DNA from: Roseospira marina
GTDB lineage: Bacteria; Pseudomonadota; Alphaproteobacteria; Rhodospirillales; Rhodospirillaceae
Direction: 5' to 3'
Assembly (NCBI RefSeq): GCF_014197855.1
Contig: NZ_JACIGJ010000003.1
Span: 62,001-126,000 of the forward strand
Length of the DNA stretch: 64,000 nt
The position numbers were made by a program, and so were the translations under genes. The notes under the pieces were generated by a model that had not been told where the DNA came from, searched no databases, and worked only from the letters and a program-made list of their open reading frames with translations. This document shows positions 26,362-36,054 of this stretch, piece by piece (the stretch's first letter is position 1; each line of letters starts with the position of its first letter).

Positions 26362-29300
26362 TCAGGATGGTGGCGACTCGGACGATGCAGGAGCAGCCTC
26401 TTTCTGTTCCCCCCGCCGCGACAGCCGCCGGATGACCACGTAGAACAGCGGCACAAGCAGCACGCCCAGGATGGTGGCCGCCAGGGTTCCGCCCAGCACG
26501 CCGGAGCCGATGGCATTCCGCCCCGAGGCACCGGCGCCCGAACTCAACACCAGCGGCGTGACACCCAGACCGAAGGCCATGGAGGTCATGATGATCGGGC
26601 GGAAACGCTGCCGCGCCGCTTCGATCACCGCCGGCAGCAACGGCTCACCCAGATCATCCTGTCGGTGGCGCGCAAACTCAACGATCAGAATGGCGTTCTT
26701 GCCGGTCAAACCGATGGTGGTCAGCAGCCCGACCTGGAAGAACACGTCGTTCGCGAAGCCGCCGACGTGCGCCGCGACCAGGGCGCCCAGCACGCCGATC
26801 GGCATCGCCAACATGACCGCTGCCGGAATGGCCCAGCTTTCGTACAGCGCGGCCAGCGACAGGAACACGGCGGAAAGCGATAGGCCGTAGAGCAACGGCG
26901 CCTTGCCGCCGGTTTGCTGTTCTTCGAGGGACAGACCGGTCCAGGACAGATCGAACCCGGGCGGGAGCTTTTCGGCGAGCCGTTCCATCTCCGCCATGGC
27001 CTCGCCGGTGGTCACCCCCGGAACCGGGCTGCCCTGAAGCTGCATGGCCGGCACACCGTTGTAGCGGTAGAGCCCTTGCGGGCCGTACTCCCATGAGCCT
27101 TCGGCGAAGTTGGAGAACGGCACCAAGCCCCCGCTGGCATTGCGCACCCGCCACCGTTCGATGTCCCCGGGGACGCGGCGCGCCTCGGCCTCGCCCTGCA
27201 CGTAAACGCGCTTGATTCGGCCGCGGTTCAGGAAGTCGTTGACATAGTTTCCGGCCCAGGCCGTGGACAGCAGATCGGCCACGTCCTCGGCGGTGACGCC
27301 CATGGCCCCCGCCTTCCGCCAGTCTATCTCCAGGTTGAACTGCGGCGCGTCCTCCACCCCGTTGGGTCGGATGGAGGCGATCATGGCGTTCTGCGACGCC
27401 AGGCCCATCAACTGGTTGCGCGCCGCCACCAGTTCGTCGTGCGTCTGACCGCCCCGCGCCTGAAGGTAAAAGTCGAAGCCAGAGACGTTGCCCAGTTCGA
27501 TCACCGACGGCGGCACGATCGGGAACACCATGGCGTCCTGGATCTGGCTGAAGGCCCCATAAGCACGGCCGGCCAACGCCTGGACGCTGAGCGATGGATC
27601 GTCGCGGACCTCCCAGTCCTTCAGCCGAACGAAGGCGATGCCCATGTTCTGACCCTGACCGGCGAAGCTGAAGCCGCCCACCGTGATCAGGGATTTGACG
27701 GCGTCGGACTCCTCGTTCAGGAAATAGTCTTCGATGTCCTCAAGCACCTCCGACGTCCGTTCGGCCGTCGCCCCGGGGGGACCCTGAACCAGGACGAACA
27801 GGATGCCCTGATCCTCATCCGGCAGGAACCCGGTGGGGGTCTTGGTGAACAGGAACCCCATGGCGCCGACCAGCACCAGATAGATCAGACCGACACGCAG
27901 CGGGCGGCGGACCACGCCGGACACCGTCCAGCCGTAGCCGCCGGTCAACCGGTTGAAGGCGCTGTTGAACCAAGCCAGCGGGCCACGCTGCTTCTTCTCT
28001 TCCTTGGGCGGCCGCAGCAGGGTCGCGCACAAAGCCGGCGAGAGGGTCAGGGCGACCACCACGGACAGGGCCATGGCCGAGACGATGGTGATCGAGAACT
28101 GGCGGTAAATCACGCCCGTGGAGCCGCCGAAGAAGGCCATCGGCACGAACACCGCGGACAGCACCAAGGCGATGCCCACCAGCGCGCCCGAGATCTGCCC
28201 CATGGACTTGCGGGCGGCCTCGCGCGGGCTCAGCCCCTCCTCCTCCATGATGCGCTCGACGTTCTCCACCACGACGATGGCGTCGTCCACGAGCAGGCCG
28301 ATGGCCAGCACCATCGCCAGCATGGTCAGGGTGTTGATGGTGAAGCCGGCCGCGGCGAGCACGCCAAAGGTGCCCAGAAGCACCACGGGCACGGCCAGGG
28401 TCGGAATCAGTGTGGCCCGGATGTTCCCCAGGAAGAGGAGCATCACGAAGAACACGAGGACAATCGCCTCGAACAGGGTGTGCACCACCTCCTCGATCGA
28501 GATCTCGACGAAGGGCGTGGTGTCGTAGGGAAGAACGTAGGACACGCCTTCCGGGAAGAACTCCGACAGCTCGTCCATGCGCGCCAACGCGCGCTCGGCC
28601 GTATCGAGCGCGTTGGCACCGCTGGCCAGCCGCAACGCCATAGCGGCCGCGGGCTGGCCATTGTAACGGGCGAAGGTCCGGTAGCTCTCCGCGCCGATCT
28701 CAACCCGAGCGACATCCTTTAGTAAAACGAGCCCGCCGTCCGTTTCAGCCCGGACGACGATCTGTTCGAAGTCGGTGGGGGTCCGCAACAGGGACTGCGC
28801 GTTGATGGTGGCGTTGAGCTGCTGCCCGTCCACCGTCGGCCGCGAGCCGAACTGGCCGGCCGAGATCTGCGCATTCTGGGCCGACACGGCCGCAACCACA
28901 TCCGACGTCGCCAGTTCGAACGCCGCCAGCTTGGACGGGTCAAGCCAAATGCGCATGGCGTAGGACGAGCCGAACAGCTGCACCTCGCCAATGCCTTCCA
29001 CGCGGCTGATCTCGTCCGTCACGTTCGACGCCAGATAGTCCGCCAGATCGACCTGCTCCAGGGCGTTCTCGCCCGTCCGCTCCGAAATCAGGGCGATCAC
29101 CATCAGGAAGCTGGCCGCCGATTTCCGGACGGTCACACCCTGGCGCTGCACCTCAACCGGCAACAGGGGCTGCGCCTGGGAGAGTTTGTTCTGCACCTGC
29201 ACCTGGGCGATATCGGGGTCAGTGCCCGTCTCGAACGTCAGCGTGATGGAGGCGGAGCCCGACGCATTGGACTCGGCTTCCATGTAGCGCAGGCCGTCCA

Positions 29301-29514
29301 GACCGGTCATCTGCTGCTCGATCACCTGCGTGACCGTGTTTTCGATGGTTTCGGCCGACGCCCCAGGATAGGTGGCGGAAATGCTCACCGCGGGCGGTGC
29401 GATCTGTGGGTACTGCGAGATCGCCAGCGACAGGACCGACAGAACGCCGATGCCCATGATCATGATGGCGATCACCCAGGCAAAGACCGGACGATCGATA
29501 AAAAAGCGAGCCAT
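26362..29514 (-). CDS. RND efflux pump inner-membrane transporter (HAE1 family)
   Basis: A 1050-residue AcrB/MexB-type proton antiporter. MARFFIDRPVFAWVIAI opens the first helix. GLLVDDAIVVVENVERI holds the paired aspartates of the proton relay, and VALTLSPALCATLL and GLTGKNAILIVEFA are family hallmarks. Two large periplasmic loops are present at the expected places. It follows its adaptor gene by 15 bases and probably exports drugs or lipophilic toxins with a TolC-like partner not encoded here. Confidence 0.95.
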   Translation of the reverse strand: MARFFIDRPVFAWVIAIMIMGIGVLSVLSLAISQYPQIAPPAVSISATYPGASAETIENTVTQVIEQQMTGLDGLRYMEAESNASGSASITLTFETGTDPDIAQVQVQNKLSQAQPLLPVEVQRQGVTVRKSAASFLMVIALISERTGENALEQVDLADYLASNVTDEISRVEGIGEVQLFGSSYAMRIWLDPSKLAAFELATSDVVAAVSAQNAQISAGQFGSRPTVDGQQLNATINAQSLLRTPTDFEQIVVRAETDGGLVLLKDVARVEIGAESYRTFARYNGQPAAAMALRLASGANALDTAERALARMDELSEFFPEGVSYVLPYDTTPFVEISIEEVVHTLFEAIVLVFFVMLLFLGNIRATLIPTLAVPVVLLGTFGVLAAAGFTINTLTMLAMVLAIGLLVDDAIVVVENVERIMEEEGLSPREAARKSMGQISGALVGIALVLSAVFVPMAFFGGSTGVIYRQFSITIVSAMALSVVVALTLSPALCATLLRPPKEEKKQRGPLAWFNSAFNRLTGGYGWTVSGVVRRPLRVGLIYLVLVGAMGFLFTKTPTGFLPDEDQGILFVLVQGPPGATAERTSEVLEDIEDYFLNEESDAVKSLITVGGFSFAGQGQNMGIAFVRLKDWEVRDDPSLSVQALAGRAYGAFSQIQDAMVFPIVPPSVIELGNVSGFDFYLQARGGQTHDELVAARNQLMGLASQNAMIASIRPNGVEDAPQFNLEIDWRKAGAMGVTAEDVADLLSTAWAGNYVNDFLNRGRIKRVYVQGEAEARRVPGDIERWRVRNASGGLVPFSNFAEGSWEYGPQGLYRYNGVPAMQLQGSPVPGVTTGEAMAEMERLAEKLPPGFDLSWTGLSLEEQQTGGKAPLLYGLSLSAVFLSLAALYESWAIPAAVMLAMPIGVLGALVAAHVGGFANDVFFQVGLLTTIGLTGKNAILIVEFARHRQDDLGEPLLPAVIEAARQRFRPIIMTSMAFGLGVTPLVLSSGAGASGRNAIGSGVLGGTLAATILGVLLVPLFYVVIRRLSRRGEQKEAAPASSESPPS

Positions 29515-29529
29515 ACGTCCGACTCCCGA

Positions 29530-30747
29530 TCAGGGCTGGGCTGGGGCGGACGAATCGTCAGCCGCTGATTCATCCGAGGACCCGTCGGATGGTTGTTCCG
29601 CCGCGGACGCATCCGAGGATTCGGCGGCTTGCTCTTCCGGCGCCACCGTCGCGCCGGGGCTTACTTTCTGCAGGCCGGCCACGATGATGCGGTCGCCGTC
29701 GTTCAGGCCGCCGCCCACAATCCAGTCGGAGCCCCGGTCTTCCACGATGTCCAGAACGCGCTCTTCCACCACATTGTCCGCGTTGACGACCATGGCGACC
29801 GGCCGGCCGCGGCGGTCATACGAGACGCCCCGCTGCGGGGCCAGAACCACGTCCTCCACGATCCCCTGCGGCATCAGAACGCGCACATACATGCCCGGCA
29901 GAAGAAGGTGGTCCGGGTTGGGAAACTCCAACCGCAGCGTAACGACCCCGGTCTGCTCGTTGACGTAAGGCTCGGCCGCTTCCAGTGAGCCGGTGGCCTC
30001 GTAGCGGGAGCCGTCGGCGAGGATCAGGGACACCGCGTGCGGCTTTTCCTTCAGGCGGGCCGACATCAGACCGCGCCGCCAGGCGAGGATTTCCGCCGCC
30101 GACTGGGTCACATCGACCTGCACCTGGTCGATGGCGCGGATGATGGCGAGCGCCTGCGCCTGACCGTTGGTGACCAGTGCGCCCTGGGTGGTCAGGGAGC
30201 GGCCGATCACACCGTCGATCGGCGCCTTTATCGTGGTGCGTTCCAACTGGATTTCGGCCGATTTCAGGTCGGCCTGTGCGACCTGAACGGCGGCTTCGGC
30301 TTCGTCGCGGGCGGCGACGGCCTCGTCGTAGGTCCGCACGCTGGCAACACGCTGTTTGACCAGATCGGCCTGCCGGTTGGCATCGCGCTCGGCCGCCTTC
30401 AGCGTGGCCTGCGCCTGCGTCACCTGGGCCGTAGCGGCCGCCACCCGGGCTTCATAGGTGGCCGGATCGATCAGATACAGGGGCTGCCCGACCGTGACCT
30501 CCGAGCCTTCCTCGAACAGGCGTTCCATGATAATGCCGTCGACCTGCGGTCGCACCTCCGCCGTGCGCGACGCGACCACACGCCCCGGCAGATCGGCGGT
30601 CAGTGTGACGTCTTGAGCTTTGAGCGTGACCACGGTCACCGCCTGCGGCGGCTGTTCCCCTTGCGGGGCCTGAGCGCGCGCACCCGTGACGGTGACAAAC
30701 AAGAGCAGGATCGCCACAGCGATCGGGCTGTGTCTGAACTGTGTCAT
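29530..30747 (-). CDS. RND efflux periplasmic adaptor (MFP)
   Basis: A 405-residue membrane fusion protein. Signal peptide ends near TGARAQ. A lipoyl half (VRPQVDGIIMERLFEEGSEV), a coiled-coil hairpin (about residues 100-165), the second lipoyl half (TTIKAPIDGVIGRSL) and beta-barrel follow. The last 35 residues are Ser/Asp/Ala-rich and probably unstructured. It heads the operon with the RND transporter; a CGGAGA site precedes the ATG. Divergent from a TetR gene. Confidence 0.94.
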   Translation of the reverse strand: MTQFRHSPIAVAILLLFVTVTGARAQAPQGEQPPQAVTVVTLKAQDVTLTADLPGRVVASRTAEVRPQVDGIIMERLFEEGSEVTVGQPLYLIDPATYEARVAAATAQVTQAQATLKAAERDANRQADLVKQRVASVRTYDEAVAARDEAEAAVQVAQADLKSAEIQLERTTIKAPIDGVIGRSLTTQGALVTNGQAQALAIIRAIDQVQVDVTQSAAEILAWRRGLMSARLKEKPHAVSLILADGSRYEATGSLEAAEPYVNEQTGVVTLRLEFPNPDHLLLPGMYVRVLMPQGIVEDVVLAPQRGVSYDRRGRPVAMVVNADNVVEERVLDIVEDRGSDWIVGGGLNDGDRIIVAGLQKVSPGATVAPEEQAAESSDASAAEQPSDGSSDESAADDSSAPAQP

Positions 30748-30808
30748 GAGATTCTCCGGATGCGGGCCGTGTCTCGGCAAACCGCCCAATTTGGAAACTT
30801 GATGGTTT

Positions 30809-30825
30809 CGTAAATACGCCTTACG
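30809..30825. promoter_or_regulatory. Candidate TetR operator between efflux operon and regulator
   Basis: CGTAAATACGCCTTACG is an inverted repeat with CGTAA/TTACG arms around a 7-bp centre. It lies midway in the 115-bp spacer between the divergent adaptor and tetR starts, the usual place for a repressor to control both. Confidence 0.55.
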
Positions 30826-30862
30826 CTTCGCGGTTTCAAGCCGGATGGTGGAGCGAACGGAT

Positions 30863-31528
30863 ATGACCAATGGCGAGGGGGCCACCACAGCGCCGTCTGG
30901 CCGACGAGGCCGGCCTCCACTGGATCCCGAGACGCGCGAGGCCCGGATCTTCGACGCGCTGGAGCAAGTCGTGTCGGAGGACGGCCTGCGCATGACCACG
31001 ATGTCCCGAATCGCGCGTGCCGCCGGGATGTCGAAACGCACCTTGTATACTCTATATGTTGGGCGCGATGCGCTGTTTGAGGCCTGGGTCCGCCGGGTGC
31101 GGGCCTCTTTTGTCCGCCCCCTGCCGGCGGAAGCGCGCACCCTGCCCCTGGCCGAGCGCCTGCGCGTCCTGCTCTGGCACGAGGCCCGGCATTGCCTGTC
31201 CGACCGACGGCTCGCCGTTCTGCGCGCCATGATCGCCGAAGCCCCCGGCCACCCCGATCTGGCCCGGGCGTTCTGCCGCGAGGGTTTCCTGGCGGTGCGG
31301 GGGATCGTCGCCGACGAACTGCGCTTGGCCGCCCAGGCCGGCGATATTATGATCGGCGATGCGGACACCGCCGCCACGATCCTGGTGGACATGGTCTACC
31401 AGAGCCCGCTCGACCGCCTGCTGAATCCCGACGCGACATATCCAGACACGGAACACACCGACCAACGGCTGTCGATGGCCATCGCGATTTTCCTGCAGGG
31501 CACGATCCCGGACGCCCATCCGCAGTGA
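30863..31528 (+). CDS. TetR family transcriptional regulator
   Basis: A 221-residue regulator. The DNA-binding domain includes MTTMSRIARAAGMSKRTLYTLY, a canonical TetR helix-turn-helix, within residues ~30-60. The C-terminal domain LSDRRLAVLRAMIAEAPGHPDLARAF resembles the AcrR-like C-terminal family. It is divergent from the RND operon and likely represses it until a pump substrate binds. An ATG at 30845 is also in frame; the ATG at 30863 has a GGTGGAG site at a suitable distance. Confidence 0.9.
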   Translation: MTNGEGATTAPSGRRGRPPLDPETREARIFDALEQVVSEDGLRMTTMSRIARAAGMSKRTLYTLYVGRDALFEAWVRRVRASFVRPLPAEARTLPLAERLRVLLWHEARHCLSDRRLAVLRAMIAEAPGHPDLARAFCREGFLAVRGIVADELRLAAQAGDIMIGDADTAATILVDMVYQSPLDRLLNPDATYPDTEHTDQRLSMAIAIFLQGTIPDAHPQ

Positions 31529-31568
31529 AACCGCCGGCAACGGTGGCCTGGTCTTTCCTTGGCGGGTG

Positions 31569-34500
31569 TTACAGACGGCTCATGCCAACGCCGAGAGCCA
31601 CCTCAACGGCCGTCAGAGCCAACAGGGCATCGTCGAAATCGAACCCGTCCGCCGCCGCCTGAACGCTGCGGGCGTGGGGACGCAGGGCCTCTGGTGCCCG
31701 CTGCAACAGGGCGTTGGCCAGCGGGAGGGCGTCTGGATCCCCCACCGTCAGGGCCGCGCGCAGCGCGGCGACAAGCGCCCCCAGATCCTGCCGCACAGCG
31801 GCGTCCGCGGGCGCCCCTTCCGCCCATGGCGCGTCCTCGGGCAGAGCGGCGATCCCGTCCAGAAGCGCGGTCAGGGCATTCTCCAGCGCGGTCAGAAGGC
31901 CGTCCGGCGGCATCCGTGCCGACGCCAGCAGCGCATCCACGGACGCGGCGCGGTCGGACACCTCGATGGCCCCCAGCGTCGCCGCCGCGCCCTTCAGCGC
32001 GTGCACCATGCGTCGCATTGCGTCCAACCGCCCGGACTCCTGGGCTGCCCGCAACGCCGGCGCCAGAGTGGCGTACCGCTGACCAAAGTCTCTGAGAAGC
32101 TGGCGCAGAAAACCGATGTTGCCCGAGGTGGAGCGCAGCGCGAGATGCGGGTCCAGGACCGCCAGCAGCGCCGGCCCCAGGTTGTCCGGCAAGGCGACCG
32201 CGCGCTGTGGGTCCGACCCGGGGCCCCTGGCCAAGGCGGGGTCCCGCCGGAGCCAGTGTGCAAGCGTCGAGAACAGGGCCGACGGATCGATGGGCTTCGT
32301 CAGGTGGTCGTTCATGCCGCTGGCGAGACTGCGCTCCCGATCGGCCGCCATCGCATGGGCGGTCATGGCGATCACGGGAAGATCGGCGAGATCATCCCGT
32401 TCCCGCAAGCGACGGGTCGTTTCGTGGCCGTCCAGCCCCGGCATCTGAACATCCATGAGAACCAGATCGAACGTCTGCCGGGCCAGCAGGTCCAGCGCAC
32501 GATAGCCGCTTTCCGCGACGGTCACGATGACATCGGCCGCCATCAGCAGATCGCGCGCCACCTGACGGTTGATCGGGTTGTCCTCAACCAGAAGAATCCG
32601 GGTGCCGGCCAGCGTGGCGGCCACTTCGGACCCGGGGTCCCGGGGATCATCCCGCCGATGCCCGGTCAGACGCAGAATCCCGTCGCGCAACCGCCACTCC
32701 GTGAACGGCGTCTCCAGGTGCACCACCCCCTCAAGGGTCCAGGGCACGGTGTCCCCACCCGCGACGATCAGCGGCGGCAGGCTCGGGCTGGCAAACAGAC
32801 TCTGCGTAACGCGCCGTCCCCGCGCGTCCGTCGCGTCGCCGTCCACGATCACGACGCACGGCGCCCCCCGCTCACCGTTATCATCCTGGCAGGCCTCCGC
32901 GATGGCCTCCGCCGAGACCGCGGCGACGCGGACCTGGAGCCCCAGCCGCTGCGCCATCAGGGTCAACGCCCCACGCCGATCCGCACCGTCGCACGCCAGC
33001 ACCACGGGAGCCCCCATGAGCATGTCCGGCAGCGGTCGCGGCCGCGCGTTCTCGGGCGGCAGGACCAGCGGCAAACGAACCGTGAACGTGCTGCCCTGGT
33101 CGAGCGTGCTGTCCAGCACGATGGTCCCGCCCATGAGGGTCACCAGACGCCGCGCGATGGTGAGCCCGAGGCCCGTGCCGCCGAACCGACGGGTGGTCGA
33201 GCTGTCTCCCTGGCTGAATGCCTCGAAAAGCCGCGCCTGCTCATCCGCGCTCATACCGATGCCCGTATCCCGAATGGCCAGGATCAGTGTCGGCGTGGGT
33301 GTGGAGGTCGGCGTATCCGTGTCGGTGTGCGCGCCGGTGTCCGCGCCGGCCTCGCTCTCGACCGTCACGGTCACGCCGCCGCTCTCGGTGAACTTGACCG
33401 CGTTGCCGACCAGGTTGATCAGCACCTGATTGAGGCGCACCGGGTCGCCCATAAGAACGGCCGGCACATCCGCGCCGACCACAAGGTCGAACCCCAGGTT
33501 CTTGCTGCGCAGGCGCGGTCGCATGACCGTCACCATCGCGTCCAAGACCTCGGTCAGGTTGAACGGCACCTCTTCGAGGGTCATCTTGCCGGCCTCGACC
33601 TTGGAAAAGTCGAGGATGTCGTTAAGAATCGCCAGGAGGTTTTGCGAGGCGTTGCGGATATTCTCCAGATAGTCTCGCTGGCGCGGGTTCAGGTCGGTCT
33701 TCAGGGCGAGATGGGCAAAGCCGATGACCGCGTTCATCGGCGTGCGGATTTCGTGGCTCATGGTGGCCAGGAAGCCAGATTTGGCCTGATTCGCCACTTC
33801 GGCCGCGTCCCGGGCCTCGCGCTGCGCCCGTTCGTTCCGGGCCAGCGCCCGCTGGGTCACCACGGCAATGACGGACGCCAACAACAGCGTGCCGGCGCAC
33901 AGCACCAGCAGCAGCGCCTTGCTCGACAGCACCGACTGGCCAAGCCCGTGGCGGCGCTGATTGACCTCGGCCTCCATCGACACGACGAGGCCGTGCACAA
34001 CATCGCCCAGATCGCGCGACAAGGCCTGGGTCATTGCCAGCTTACGCTCTCTGTCCGCGAGCGCCTCTAACTCCTGCAGACGCAGCGCGAAGATACTGTT
34101 GCGCCCCTGAGCCAGACGCGACAGTGTCTCACGACTGCGCAGCACACCCTCCAGCAGCACGGGATTGCGCTGCGCCAGGCCACTGCGCCGGAACACCTCG
34201 ACCGCATCCTGGAAGACCGACAGCGATTGGGCGACCCGCGCCCGGAGGGAATGGATCGCAGCCTCACTCTCGGCGTTGGTTGCCGCGTTCAGAAGGCCGA
34301 TGATCAGGTTGCCCTCGGCCTTGATGTCCACGATGTACGTCACGTCGGCCACCGCACCGGCCATGAGGTCGGAAATGGTGGTTTCCAGATCGGCGGCCAG
34401 TTGCTTGGGAAGCGCCCCCAGGCTGTCCGCCTCCCGCGCCAGTCGGGCGTCCACCCAGGCCAACAGATCCTCCCGCGCGCCCGACGGGCCCAACGGCGGC

Positions 34501-35363
34501 CGCAGTCCGTCGTCACCGAAGTGATCCGCCGCCGCATCCAGCGCCGCCCGCATCGCAACCGCCGGAGGCATCGTCTCGAACCCGCCTTTGAGGTCGGTCG
34601 CGGCAGCGCCCGCGCGGTCGGCGTCCTTGGAGGCGAACCCAGGCCACGCCATGGCGAGGTCCGCCTGCAGAACGTCCCGGACGACACCCACCGAGCGCGC
34701 GTGGCCGTTCAGAACCCAGCGCAGGTTGCGCCGGTTGCTCCGCACCGCCCGCTGCGCCATCAGGCCTAACTCGGCGCGCGCGCCGTAGATCATCGGCCCG
34801 ACCATCCGCAGCAGGGACTCCTGCGCCGCCGCGATCGCGTCCAAAGCGGCCGCCCGGTCGTCCGCCAGTTCGATCGAGCGCGCCGTCGCCGCCTCCAGGT
34901 TCTCCAGAGAGTGGGCCAACTCTTCGCCCAACCCTTCCACCCGGTCCGCCGCCGCAGCCCGCCCAATCCGTCGCAGGGCGTTGAGGTCGCCGGCCCCCTC
35001 CTTCAGTACCGCGTTCAGGCGCCGCGCCTCGGTCCGCAACTCGTCGCGCGACCGCGAGGCGACCAAGAGCGGCGCGGTGGCCGCCAGGGCGGCGCTTGTT
35101 TGCTGAAGGCGCAAAGTCGCGCCGAACGCCGGCACCGTTTCCTCGGTGGTGATAGTGATCGCCGCGCCCAGGTTCTCAAAGGTCGCCACGGCGATCACGG
35201 TGGCGCCAACCGACAGGAGGGCCGAGCCGCCGATGGCCAGCGCGGCCCATGTGCCGGACCGCTGCCCGGCCGCGGACCAGCGAGTCAGCCGCCGCCGTCT
35301 GGCCTTCCGGAACCGGTGCGCCATAAGCCGAAGACCGATGATGGGCTTACCCCTGACCCTCAC
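31569..35363 (-). CDS. TorS-like hybrid sensor histidine kinase with HPt domain
   Basis: A 1264-residue kinase. A transmembrane helix (about 40-60), a ~400-residue mostly helical periplasmic sensor, and a second helix (about 475-500) come first. HisKA ([19 protein letters not shown]), HATPase ([24 protein letters not shown]), a degenerate receiver, a true receiver ([25 protein letters not shown]) and an HPt ([16 protein letters not shown]) follow. A Ser/Thr/Asp/Pro repeat stretch interrupts the ATPase domain. The GTG start overlaps the stop of a binding-protein fragment (GTGA); an ATG at 35324 is the alternative. TorS kinases work with a periplasmic binding protein such as TorT. Confidence 0.9.
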   Translation of the reverse strand: MRVRGKPIIGLRLMAHRFRKARRRRLTRWSAAGQRSGTWAALAIGGSALLSVGATVIAVATFENLGAAITITTEETVPAFGATLRLQQTSAALAATAPLLVASRSRDELRTEARRLNAVLKEGAGDLNALRRIGRAAAADRVEGLGEELAHSLENLEAATARSIELADDRAAALDAIAAAQESLLRMVGPMIYGARAELGLMAQRAVRSNRRNLRWVLNGHARSVGVVRDVLQADLAMAWPGFASKDADRAGAAATDLKGGFETMPPAVAMRAALDAAADHFGDDGLRPPLGPSGAREDLLAWVDARLAREADSLGALPKQLAADLETTISDLMAGAVADVTYIVDIKAEGNLIIGLLNAATNAESEAAIHSLRARVAQSLSVFQDAVEVFRRSGLAQRNPVLLEGVLRSRETLSRLAQGRNSIFALRLQELEALADRERKLAMTQALSRDLGDVVHGLVVSMEAEVNQRRHGLGQSVLSSKALLLVLCAGTLLLASVIAVVTQRALARNERAQREARDAAEVANQAKSGFLATMSHEIRTPMNAVIGFAHLALKTDLNPRQRDYLENIRNASQNLLAILNDILDFSKVEAGKMTLEEVPFNLTEVLDAMVTVMRPRLRSKNLGFDLVVGADVPAVLMGDPVRLNQVLINLVGNAVKFTESGGVTVTVESEAGADTGAHTDTDTPTSTPTPTLILAIRDTGIGMSADEQARLFEAFSQGDSSTTRRFGGTGLGLTIARRLVTLMGGTIVLDSTLDQGSTFTVRLPLVLPPENARPRPLPDMLMGAPVVLACDGADRRGALTLMAQRLGLQVRVAAVSAEAIAEACQDDNGERGAPCVVIVDGDATDARGRRVTQSLFASPSLPPLIVAGGDTVPWTLEGVVHLETPFTEWRLRDGILRLTGHRRDDPRDPGSEVAATLAGTRILLVEDNPINRQVARDLLMAADVIVTVAESGYRALDLLARQTFDLVLMDVQMPGLDGHETTRRLRERDDLADLPVIAMTAHAMAADRERSLASGMNDHLTKPIDPSALFSTLAHWLRRDPALARGPGSDPQRAVALPDNLGPALLAVLDPHLALRSTSGNIGFLRQLLRDFGQRYATLAPALRAAQESGRLDAMRRMVHALKGAAATLGAIEVSDRAASVDALLASARMPPDGLLTALENALTALLDGIAALPEDAPWAEGAPADAAVRQDLGALVAALRAALTVGDPDALPLANALLQRAPEALRPHARSVQAAADGFDFDDALLALTAVEVALGVGMSRL

Positions 35364-35837
35364 CGAGACATCCCCCGGGCGCCCAACAGATCCATGGCGT
35401 AGGAGCCAGCGGCGCGACCGATGGCCAGGTTGTCCCCGCCCATGAAGTGCGTCATCCGGTCGGTTTCGACGTTGCGGTCGAGCACGAACACCGGCATGCC
35501 GGTCTCCGCCGCCTGGACGGCGACCGGTGTCAGCCCGGCCGGTTCCTTGGGCGAGATCAAAATGGCATCCATGTCCTGTTCGATGAACGTCCGCATGTCC
35601 GCGACCTGCTGGGCCACGTCATCGTTCGCGTTCGCCATCATCAGGGTAGGATCCTCGTGCCGGGCCGCCTCCGCCCGCACATCCTTACTGAAGGGAATCC
35701 ACCAATTACTACCTATGGTTCCACGCGAAAAGCCGATCCACCGGCCCCTTCCGCCCCCCTATCTCGGCCCCCCCCCCCGCTGGACGCACAGCGAACGCAA
35801 TGACAACAGAAAGGGCAAAGGTCAAAAGCGTCTTCAT
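35360..35837 (-). pseudogene. Frameshifted and truncated sugar-type periplasmic binding protein
   Basis: The ATG at 35837 opens a clear signal peptide (MKTLLTFALSVVIAFA) but this frame stops at 35709 after 42 codons. From about 35750 the next frame encodes IGFSRGTIGSNWWIPFSKDV and then an RbsB-like domain ([49 protein letters not shown]). That frame stops at 35360, after only about 140 residues of a fold that normally needs 270 or more. One base fewer in the C6 run at 35754-35759 would join signal and domain. An 11-base C homopolymer (35768-35778) lies in the signal region. It is probably a decayed partner of the adjacent kinase. Confidence 0.78.
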
Positions 35838-36054
35838 ACCCGGCCGTCTATCAACCAAAATTCAGAACAATTATAACGAGATAGATCAAGAGTTGTAGCT
35901 AAGGCTTTACTTATATGTGTGCATTGGGAGACAGGATATTCGCGTGATCATGTACTCGGATTTATTGCTCAAGGCTAACATGGAGTGTATATCCCCGAAA
36001 AGCCATTGTGCAGCAGAAACCTCCGAATCTTTAAATGCGTGGGAAGGGTTTGCC

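Noticed and set aside
31566..34070. 834-codon plus-strand open frame opposite the hybrid kinase
   Set aside because: It is the high-GC antisense shadow of a kinase with clear motifs; its translation is Arg/Gln/His-rich with no domain.
35768..35778. 11-base C tract as a classic on/off phase-variation switch
   Set aside because: Losing one base or gaining two in this tract alone leads at once into a TAG stop, so it cannot restore the gene by itself; the needed shift lies downstream of it.
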